A stretch of DNA of 23,472 bases from Zygophlyctis sp. KS116. Its lineage: Eukaryota; Chytridiomycota. Of this stretch, positions 11,401 through 21,100 are shown piece by piece. The translations under genes and the position numbers were made by a program. Position 1 is the first letter of the stretch; each line of letters opens with the position of its first letter. The notes beneath the pieces are model-generated. The model made no database searches. It saw only the letters and a program-made list of their open reading frames with translations, and was not told where the DNA came from. The stretch is from NCBI GenBank assembly GCA_054661495.1, contig BAAFSQ010000155.1, forward strand, positions 1 to 23,472. Direction: 5' to 3'.

Positions 11401-12497
11401 TCCTTCCTGCATATTCTTAATCAATATTTTCAATAAATCTAGCGAATCAACGAATAAATGATGACTAAGGAAAAACGTCTGTAAAAATCCCAAGTCGAAT
11501 GCAGCAGGATCAAGCAAGCGATCAACAAGATCCTTAGCTGTTCCAGACTTAACTAACTTTTTACCATCATCGTTTTCCACAATCACAAGAGTCGGGAGTT
11601 CTGGTTCTTCTTCATAAGTTTGCCCTGAAGACTAATTCTTAGTTAGTTTTTTAAATTTACATTCAATAAGGCTTTAAATGCATCTCGCTCTTCTTTTAAT
11701 TTTTCTATTTGTTTTAAATACTCTGCTGAATCTTCCGATATCTCTGATTTTTTTCCAGAATCAGATATAGCCCTGTTCAAATTCGTAGTCAACTCGTGAA
11801 TTTTGAATTTATTGAAACTGATAATTTCTTCCTTTTCAATAACTTTCTCGAGGCTATCAGAAATTACAGTTTCAAATTCAGCCAGAAGAATATTAAATTT
11901 TTCTTCCTCAGAAATATTAGAGCCTTCCTATCAGTTATTGATTGAGTTTTAGTTACAAGCATATGCTTGATTCCGACAAGATTCTTTGGTGCCGTTTTCT
12001 TTAGAAGATCTGTCATTAATTTTGTTCTATCTTTTAAAACAGAGTCCGAATCTTTTGTTTCACAGTGCTCATCAGTGACCTTCCCAAACTCGAACCTCTT
12101 TAATAATTGGTTTTTTTCCTTTATCAATGCCATCAGTTGTACATCCTTTTCTGGAGCAGTTTTGATAATTTCCTGGAGTAAATTATTATTGAATTATTAC
12201 TTGATACTTTGGCATTAATTTTTCCATTGTCTGCAAAATAGAAACATATCTAGATTCATTTCTTTCTAGCAATATGTCTTTACTTTCAGATCTTAAAAGG
12301 AGCTTTTTTAATTCTTTGTTGCTTTTATTAAGATTTGGCATGGAATCGGACGACATGGTTTTTCCTGGATTGTCTGAAATGCCGGGCCTTTCTTTCTCAA
12401 ACAGTATTCCTAAGCTTTCTTTTAGCTGCTGGTTGTGCAGATTCTCAATGGATCGCTGCCATTTCTCCTTATTGTTTGATAGATTTAAATCGGACAT
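8491..12497 (-). CDS. Gene E: exchange factor with two complete REM-RasGEF modules
   Basis: Spliced protein of 1,234 aa, from the ATG at 12497 (MSDLNLSNNKEK) to TAA 8491. Introns: 12173-12200, 11928-11956, 11632-11660, 11334-11359 (phase 2), 11146-11173, 10784-10809 (GTGAGT donor), 10437-10465, 10165-10193, 10070-10095, 8997-9022, 8875-8900. Residues 1-255 are coiled coil. Module 1: REM about 275-400 (VKSGTAKDLVDRLLDP, NSLKYWLDNHFDDF); RasGEF about 425-650 (FARQLTLIEFELFGAIS, LNNFSSMYIFSLIF, PLIPPIEMYQGQLLYL, VPIIRNYIKKL). A 50-residue tail and a coiled coil (704-770) follow. Module 2: REM about 780-910; RasGEF about 985-1220 (EELARQLTLMDFAFF, MNNFNGIRHILKAVL, PLMPLLPLYYSDLGFF). Module 1 has the more diverged SCR3. 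Alternative: two genes, the first ending at TAA 10188 and the second starting at the ATG at 10134. The in-frame 29-nt intron 10165-10193 favours one gene. Confidence 0.75.
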
Positions 12498-12738
12498 GAT
12501 ACGGAAGTTACGACGCGAGAGCCGTCTTAAACAGATTTATAGCGGAGATTTACGATATCAGGCATACGTCACCCTCTTCGATTGGTTCTTTTCAGCTATT
12601 TAAAATGCACTGCATACTACAAACTACATCATTCTTAATAAAATGATCGAATAAACTGATTTAAATTACATCCCCAATATTTAAAACTTCCGAAAGTTGG
12701 GACATGAATTGTGATTTCAAGTAGCGTTCCAATGATTG
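12498..12738. other. Intergenic region between E and F
   Basis: The largest gap in the window (241 bases). On the minus strand a CTATAAATC element lies about 45 bases before the ATG of E, followed by a GCGTCG stretch; the rest is AT-rich. It must hold the 3' end of F's neighbour signals and the promoter of E. I see no ORF, RNA gene or repeat in it. Confidence 0.5.
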
Positions 12739-15734
12739 TCAATGATTGTCATCATTTTCAATAGGGCATTTTATTCTGGTATCTATATATTTTTGGATGA
12801 TTGGGATCGTTTGCAAAATATACGGTACAGATTGAAATGCCTACCAATATGAAAAATGAAGTATATACCTGTAATTCAAGAATCTTTTCTGATGTTTGAT
12901 AGATTTTTTGAAAGTTAACTTTTCCATCTTCGAATAGAGTCTGTCCACAAGTATCAATAAAAGCCAAATCTGAAAGATATATGTCGATTTGCGGGGTGAT
13001 TGGAGCAGTAGACTCTGATATTCTATTTCTAAGCTTTTTATAATTAAGCTCATTAGAGCAAAGCAATTTAATCGATGAAAGGATATTTTGATATTTCTGA
13101 TTGAGCGTCTGGTATTTTTAGTAATAGAGTAAAAATACATCTTTGACTTTTTTTAATGCATAAACAGCTGGAGATTTTATGACTTTTATGACCATTTTCA
13201 CACCTGAAAAATTATTGAGTTTTTCCATGTGCTTTTGTATTAACAACCAAAAAATGTACCTGTGCAATTGAGATAATCTTTTCAAGAATTTGCAATTGGA
13301 TTTTGGGATTTCCATTTGACACAATTTCTGTCACAAGCCAATTCACTACCAGCCTTTCCCAACTCAAATAAGTTAACAGATTAGCAGCCTTGATTTCTTT
13401 TCCTTCCTTGAGCCAGTTAACTCCAATAAATTCCCGTGGCTTGATTTTACAGAAAAGTTCATGGTCAATTAGTGTGATTTGGCGAGCTAGCTCCAAAGCG
13501 TCAAAGTCTAGAAACACATAATCCAGCGACTCTTTTGGATAAATGGGCCGTGGTGCATTGATCAAGTTTAGTTTAGTTTGATTATTTTCTTTTGTGAGCT
13601 ATTATTTATATGAACAAAATAGTTGGATACCTTTCTTTTAATATTTCCAATTAGCATTGTAAATATTGATTCATATCCAGGCTTCTGAGAATTATCTAAC
13701 AGAAAGCAGTTTAATCTTTGAAGTAATGCTTCTTGAGTTTCAAAATCTTCAAAAAAGTTCTTTATCCAAGTTTTAAGAATATTAGACATTCTTTTGATTA
13801 CTAAATATATTGCTACCTCAAAAGTGTTGGTTTTCCTTCCGCCTCAACCATGGACTTCTCCATGATCTTTAGTATGTTTTCTAGTACTGTCATACTGGTT
13901 GTGAATAATTCATGATTCATTAGTAATGAGTTGGTTAAATCCAGATTGCCTGAATCAGAAGTTAGAAAATCAATTAAATCCAGAACATAAGCAGATTTAA
14001 TTGATTTTCGACCATCTGCTCGTTCTGAATAAAGTATATCCCCACGTAAATCAGTTTGATTTTTATTTTCCTCTAACTCCTTTATTAGGATGCTATTTTT
14101 CCGACTTGGTGATTGTATGGTGTAAAGAATCTAAGATGAATATTAAAACCCTGTTTTACATCTTCAATATTATCTTGGGGTTGTTCATATTTGTCAGCTT
14201 TCATTGATTCGACTTCAGATGAAAGTGATTCAATCTGCATTTTCAGAGACTTGTTCTCTGTTTTAAGTGCTTCAGCGTCGATGTTAAGAGTGTCGATTTT
14301 AATAAAATTCAGCTGGTTTTGCTCTTGTAGAAAGGCCCGCTCGATTTCCAAATCCTCAATTTGTTTAAGATTTTGATAATATAACTTATAATCAGATATT
14401 AACAACTACCGGCTCGAAGTTTGGGGTTTCCTGCAATAATATAAGTTGTTCGTTGACTAGCTGGGCTGCCTATTATTAAATTGAAAATTTTGATACGTTT
14501 TTCTCTATTTCATAATCGATCAACCGATTTTCAGCCTGCTGTAACTTTGACAAAAGTTCATCATATTGCTTCATCAAGCTCTAATTTTTAGTTAATTTGT
14601 CTACCGAAAATCTATCCTTCATTTCTATTTCGAATTTTAATAAATTAGCCTTTTCCTGATCATCTGCTTGACTCTTAGTTTCATATTTCTGAGAAATAAA
14701 CTTGATCTTAAATATACCATGATCTTTTCACTCAGATACGCATTTTGAGATTGTATTTTTTCAATAATATCACGACTCTCCAATTTTTTCAATTCTCTCT
14801 GTTATAAGTAAATAAAGATATACAGTTTCCATGCCTTGATTAAAATCACTACATATTTTAGTGGCAAACGATGAAATGTCTAGATTTCCAGGTGAAACTG
14901 GAGATTCTTGAATAAGTTTTTTATCCTTATCATTCAGCTTGGAAAACACCCATTCAATTTCATTAATAATTGAATCTAAAACATCTTTTCTGGATAGTGA
15001 GGCATCCATGGACTAGAAATTATGAAAATATAAGCTACTTTTTGCGTATTACTAGTTTTTGTTTTATCAGATTGAGCTAGACTATTAGCTTTATTCGTAA
15101 CAATAAACGAATAAATGCCCCTTATTTGATCCTCAAAATCCTTTTCATTCTGAACTAGTATTGAATTTACTTGCTTTAAATTAATGAATTTGAATTTACA
15201 TCTAACGACTGCTGAATCATTTGGAATTTCAATTCCATAGATTCGACCTCATCTTGCCAAGATATTCCAAAACTCTCCATATCATCAGTGTATTTTTCGT
15301 CTTTTTCTACATATTTACTCTGTAGATTCTATAGTGAGAAAATAAAAGAGTACATTTATTTCTGACTTGAGGCCGTCAATTTGCTCATCTTTGCGAGAAA
15401 TATTATCGTAAACTTGAAAGATATGGGTCACTAGTAGATCAATATCACTCCTGGCAAATCGCAAAATATTCAAAATTTCATCCGATAAATCATCCATAGG
15501 CGGTAAATTGGTAACTTTTAGAGATTCTGGGATCGGTAACTTGTTTATACTGTTCTGAACAAACTGACTTAATTCCTTTACATAAATTATGATATCCTTT
15601 GCTCTTGTTTCAACTATAGAATTTCTTGATTTTCTCATTCTTGAAAGTTCTGCTTCCAGTTTATAATTTAATGTTTTCAGAATTACAATCTCTTCTTCAG
15701 GTTTGGAATCTTTTAGAATACTTTTCATTGACAT
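12739..15734 (-). CDS. Gene F: coiled coil + REM + RasGEF exchange factor, 15 exons
   Basis: Spliced protein of 871 aa, from the ATG at 15734 (MSMKSILKDSKPEEE), the first ATG after two in-frame TGA codons, to TGA 12739. Introns: 15329-15353, 15174-15199, 15013-15038, 14799-14823, 14689-14717, 14581-14604, 14470-14496, 14385-14409, 14131-14159, 13791-13816 (phase 2), 13599-13630, 13232-13259, 13109-13138, 12841-12868. Residues 1-460 are mostly coiled coil. REM covers about 480-612 (NILKTWIKNFFEDFE). RasGEF covers about 632-868: SCR1 ELARQITLIDHELF, SCR2 LVVNWLVTEIVSN, SCR3 KLNNFSGVKMVIKV with ALKKVK, SCR4 APITPQIDIYLSDLAFID, C-terminal IPIIQKYI. The segment 13122-13761 is almost identical to gene G. 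Upstream lies F0, 212 bases away. Confidence 0.88.
13122..13761 (-). repeat. 640-bp near-identical tract, copy in gene F
   Basis: Matches 18516-19155 with a constant offset of 5394, no gap and one mismatch (13721 A against 19115 G on the plus strand). It covers the end of REM, RasGEF SCR1-SCR3, two whole introns and part of a third. Similarity falls abruptly at both ends. Confidence 0.97.
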
Positions 15735-15946
15735 TTCATCATGAATGACGTTTCATCATTTATGTCCGAACATTAAAAAATTAGAGTTGTAATCAGCATG
15801 GACTAGAGTTTGTTTTCTTCATATTTTGGTGTGGAATGATGGGATTTTACATGTTTTTTTGGCTCTTTCAAGTTTACAAAAATTGCGCGTTTTCTTTAGT
15901 TTTCGAAGAAATTTTTCTTTGGATTTTATGTACTCGTACCAAAAAA
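15735..15946. other. Intergenic region between F and F0
   Basis: 212 bases, AT-rich, with stops in all minus-strand frames. No element is shared with the other upstream regions. In gene G the homologous coiled-coil part continues without any such break. Confidence 0.5.
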
Positions 15947-18092
15947 TCAAAAATTAGAATTCAAACTCATATCAGATCGAGATAATATAGTTTCCATGTT
16001 TGAATACTTTCTTTCCAAGTACTGCATGTTTAATAATTGTTTTTTAATCTTACAAAAAATTGTTCCTTTAAGCATTCTTTTTCCGAGCGTAAGATACTGA
16101 TTTCCGTCTCATAATGAAGAAAAGAATCCTGACTCTAAAGATATCAAATAATACAATAGACATACATGCTGGGAATGTTGTATAGATAATTTTTTCATTG
16201 CCTTTACAGATTTTTCTTGGGTTTTCTTAGATTCTTCCAGTACATGATCATAAAGCTGTTCTATTCTCTATTTATAAGCCTGATAAATATACTTCTAATT
16301 GTTCCATTAAACATCGCTTTTCTGATATCTGGCATAAAATTTGATTTTTAAGTCGATCTATTTCCTCCAAATACTGATCAATATAAGTATTTTCAGCATT
16401 ATTTTGCAGCTGATTTCCCACTATTTTAAGTTGAAATACTGATTCTTTATATTTCTAAACTATTATAGAATTTTTAATACCTCTAGCTCTTCTTCGGCAT
16501 TCATTGCACGATCCAAGAGTAAATCCAATCTAACCTCGTATTCCATCCTGCTCACTTGGTCTGCATTTTCAGTTCTTATTTTTTCCTCATAATTTGCTAT
16601 TATTTTTTTCAAATTTGAGTTTGTCGCCATTGATTCATCAAGCCTCTTCTTCAAATAAATATTATCATCCTGAATTTGAAGTAAACTCTCGTCTTCGTCC
16701 TCGAACTTTCATGAGTTTTTGCGAATTTACCTTTTTGTTATACATATTTTCACATAGAAATCGAATCCGCTGTTTGATTTCCTCTATTATCGCGGTACGA
16801 TCTCCATTAGCATCATTCGTTTTACTGTCCTGATAATTGCGCGAGTCATTATTTGGGACATTTTCTAAAATACAGCTTAAAATTTCTTCTATTTGCAAAG
16901 AAAACTCATTTTCTTTCTTCAAATACGTTGTATTCATGCTCTATCTTTCAGAAATTAAAATCGTACATGTAATTTCTCATTGAGAGAATTGATCTCTTTT
17001 TGGAAGCCTTTTTTATCTTCTGCATATTTCGAAGAAAGCAACTTGAAATATGCCTCAACGTCTTGCGCTTTTTTTGAAATTTGAGATTTAAGTTCCTAAA
17101 TATCAGGTTCAAAAGATACCTCTAATTGAGCCTGTTTTGATAATTTTTCTCGAGATACTCTATTTAATTCTTCTTCCTTTTGGGATAACATACTAGAAAA
17201 ATCCTATAATTTTAAAAAAAAACATAATACTTGTAATGCATTCTGACTAATGACAACCTTTTCTTTAAGCGATTCAATATCATCCTCATATCCTATAACC
17301 AAACTATCAATATCTTCTTCATATCCTTGATGAATTTCTTGAATTTCCTTTTCTTTGATCTATCTTTAATTTTATAAACCATACCTCTAGTCTTTCTTTT
17401 AAAGACTTGATTTCGTTTACGAATGTTTCTTCTTTCTCTGCTAACTTAGATTCAAGAGTTTGATAGCATCCTCTAAGACGAATTATTTCCTGATTTGTAT
17501 GCATCGAAGAATCATCCTGGTTATTTCGTGATTTAAGATCTGTATTTAAATACAATTCCTAAAATCAAAACAAGCATTCTAACCTGTTGAAATGGTATCA
17601 TTTGAATCATTGATGAGTTTTTTACATTCAACTTCTTCTAAGTTTATAAAACAATTATCGGATTACTGAATTGTTCCTATTTCCAGCGACTCCCCCAGCG
17701 TTTTCTCCTTCTTGCCCAAGATCTTTTTCTTTCAATGTTTCAGGAGTATCCTATTCCATGAGACTCTAAAAACATACGTTTTTCTGTCTTTCCAATAAAC
17801 TATACATTCTTGAGATCCTTTCTTCTAATATACTGTCCAAATCAGATCCTTTGTCTGGTTGATTATCATGATCAGACTTGCTTTTGACGGATTCATGTGT
17901 TGAGCTCATTCTACTATGATTTGGCTCTTTATCAGCAATATCGGACTTTTGGGACTCCTTCTCTTTGATTCCTTTTGGGCTATCTGTTGAATCTTTCTGA
18001 TGACTAAAGCTCTTGAATCTATTCAGCACAGATCCCCATGAATCCGATGACATGAGATTATTGGACGATAGGTGACGTCGCCCCATGGCCAT
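15947..18092 (-). CDS. Gene F0: coiled-coil protein paralogous to part of gene G
   Basis: Spliced protein of 607 aa, from the ATG at 18092 (MAMGRRHLSSNN) to TGA 15947. Twelve phase-0 introns: 17751-17777, 17638-17666, 17559-17583 (GTTAGA donor), 17360-17384, 17204-17230, 17096-17119, 16941-16966, 16706-16730, 16455-16480, 16268-16292, 16135-16165, 16022-16053. Residues 1-100 are Ser/Lys-rich and probably disordered; the rest is a long coiled coil (RLDLLLDRAMNAEEELE, DQYLEEIDRLKNQILCQISE). There is no REM or RasGEF domain. The last four exons before the terminal one (16054-16705) match gene G 21258-21919 with the same exon lengths for three of four (81, 102, 162; then 225 against 231). It probably acts as a dimerising or scaffold protein (inference). 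Only 29 bases separate it from the stop of G. Confidence 0.82.
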
Positions 18093-18121
18093 AGCACTAG
18101 TAAAAATATATTTATTATATT

Positions 18122-21100
18122 TTAATGCTTCAAAGTAGCTGCTACAGATTGATCTTCATTCATGATCTTTCTCTTTCCGATGTAATTTTTAATTGCCTGA
18201 ACCGGTTCTAGGCTATAACATGTAGTTTGATAAGACTAATGTTAATAAAATATCAAATTTTTACAATGATTTGACTTATACAAGACATTATTCTATGGAA
18301 CTTTTGGAAATTGATTGATCCGTCTGATAATTTGTCCGGACCACAAGTATCAAGAAACATTAAATCACTTTGATAAACATCATGAGGGATAATAAGTGGA
18401 ACAGCAACCTCTTGTGCCTTATTTCGCAGCGTTTTATAATTTAATTCAGGATTTACCAAGATCTCCAATGATTCCAAAGTTTTCTTAGCCTTGGAAGTGA
18501 TTTGCTAATGTTAAATAATAGAGTAAAAATACATCTTTGACTTTTTTTAATGCATAAACAGCTGGAGATTTTATGACTTTTATGACCATTTTCACACCTG
18601 AAAAATTATTGAGTTTTTCCATGTGCTTTTGTATTAACAACCAAAAAATGTACCTGTGCAATTGAGATAATCTTTTCAAGAATTTGCAATTGGATTTTGG
18701 GATTTCCATTTGACACAATTTCTGTCACAAGCCAATTCACTACCAGCCTTTCCCAACTCAAATAAGTTAACAGATTAGCAGCCTTGATTTCTTTTCCTTC
18801 CTTGAGCCAGTTAACTCCAATAAATTCCCGTGGCTTGATTTTACAGAAAAGTTCATGGTCAATTAGTGTGATTTGGCGAGCTAGCTCCAAAGCGTCAAAG
18901 TCTAGAAACACATAATCCAGCGACTCTTTTGGATAAATGGGCCGTGGTGCATTGATCAAGTTTAGTTTAGTTTGATTATTTTCTTTTGTGAGCTATTATT
19001 TATATGAACAAAATAGTTGGATACCTTTCTTTTAATATTTCCAATTAGCATTGTAAATATTGATTCATATCCAGGCTTCTGAGAATTATCTAACAGAAAG
19101 CAGTTTAATCTTTGGAGTAATGCTTCTTGAGTTTCAAAATCTTCAAAAAAGTTCTCTGTCCAATACTTTAGAATGTTTATTATCCTATTTTTAGTGAATA
19201 CGATAGTACCGTAAAGTTATTAGTTTTGAATTGTCAGAAGGTTCTTGCACGTATTTACTAAACTGATTGATAAACGTATCCATCAAATTCATACTTCCCA
19301 TAAATATCGTATGCGTCATAATAAAAGCCCTAAGGTAATCCAAATCAAATTCTTTGGGGTCAAACAGCCGTTCAATTAATTCCTTTAAATGGCCAGATTG
19401 AATTATTTTTTTCCCGTTCACACCCTCACTTATCACTATAATACCCTTTTGCTGACTCGATGTTTTAGATGCATTGGGTACGTCTTCTTTTTTTAATGAC
19501 ATATACTCCAAGTCAGATTTTAGTTTCAGATTTTCATTCATTGTAAGATTGTGCATTGCTTCAGCGATCTTAAAATTACCAGACGATAAAGTGTACCTGA
19601 ATTTTGTCCGCCAATTCAGTATTCTCTTTCAAAATACGCTTATCAGCCTCTAAGAGATCATTTTCCAGGTTGGTTATCTATATTAATAAGAAACCGGAAT
19701 ATACATCTACTTGTAGCTGTATATTTTTTTCTTCCAAAGTAACTAGTTTCAAAGACAAATTTTCAAATTTCCGACGCCATTCCTAATTTCAGTTAAAATG
19801 TTTTACATTGACCTCTTCCCTTAGGTTATAGTTAACTTGGCCTGATTCACGATTTTCTGTTTTTGAATTTTCTAAAAGCAGATCTTTTAAATCCTTTAAT
19901 AGGTTAAAGAACTAAAGTACTTTTAATTGTTCAAGTAAGTAGCTATTTTCAGTTGTCACAATAATATTTTCAGTCGCGAAATCAGATATATTCTTCTGAT
20001 GCTAATTTTAGAGATTAGAAATTATACATCCTCACATTTTCGTTCCAAATCTGAGACTCTGGGCCGATCACGCTGAGACTTTGTTATGGCTTTATTATAC
20101 TTGGTTTCTAGAGTCTGTGCAAGTTAGATAAATTTAAAAATACTGCAAACTGCTCTAATATGCACTTTTTTTCATTGTTTAGACAATTGATGGTAAGCAT
20201 GGATGCTTCAAGTTCTTCGCCCATTTTATTCGATTCATTCCTATTTTTATGAGCTTCTATTCCTACATCTTAAAAGTCAACTCTTCTTCAATTTTAGCCA
20301 TTTGACTTATAAGGCTCTGCAGTTTGAGTTCATAGCCGTCGTTTATTCCTGCATGAGTCGCATGTTCTATTTTAAGTTGCTGAGCATCGATCTCCTTCTT
20401 TAGTGAACGTATTTCTAAATTCAATTTACTGATGCAAATCTATAATTTAATTTTCTTGCAAATCATACTTCCTTCTCTTGAAGTAATTTTTCATTCGTTT
20501 GATTTGTTCTTTGAGCCTCATTCAAGCTTTCCGACAAGAGCTAAATTATTTAATGATACTGAGTTTACTTGTGATTCTTTTTCTAAGTTTAAGCATGTAT
20601 AATTCAAATTTTCGACCTAACTTTAGTTAACACATTTACTTTTAACTGTAATTCTGAAATGATCTGCGTCTTATTACCCAAGGCTAACAAATCAGGTTGC
20701 GTTTTTTCAAGAATTTCTTTATTCACCTAGTAATTTGAATTGTCTGATCTTACCTGTAATTCTTTCTCTAAGTTTGATCGTTTGGTATCTATATCAGATA
20801 AACAAACAATTTTTTGGTCCTAAAAATATTTAATTTCATTAGTAAATATTTACTAAATTTTCTTTCTTTTCACAGTATGATTCCTCTAATTTTTTCATCT
20901 TCTCCTTTAAATTTATAATCTTGCAGTTAGTATTCGAAAATTTTAATACTATTTCCTCAAGCTCCAGAACTCTATAAGTTTCTTGCGCTAATTTATCCTT
21001 CAAATTTCTGATATACTTTTGTGAATTTTTTATTACCTGTTCAGTTAAACCTTTAACAACTTACTTCATTCGGCTGCATTACATCACTGGAAAATTCCAC

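Noticed and set aside
12498-12738. A hidden tRNA or other small RNA gene in the larger intergenic gaps (also 15735-15946).
   Set aside because: No cloverleaf arms or A/B box-like sequences were recognisable by eye; a tRNAscan or Infernal run would be needed to exclude this fully.
12731-12750. Direct repeat of aatgattgtc at the 3' end of gene F.
   Set aside because: Two copies of 10 bases at the stop codon of an AT-rich gene; no wider structure supports a functional element.
21037-21064. A shorter 14-nt intron starting GTAAGTTG in gene G.
   Set aside because: It is far below the intron sizes seen elsewhere and would leave the next exon out of frame; the 28-nt reading fits size and frame.
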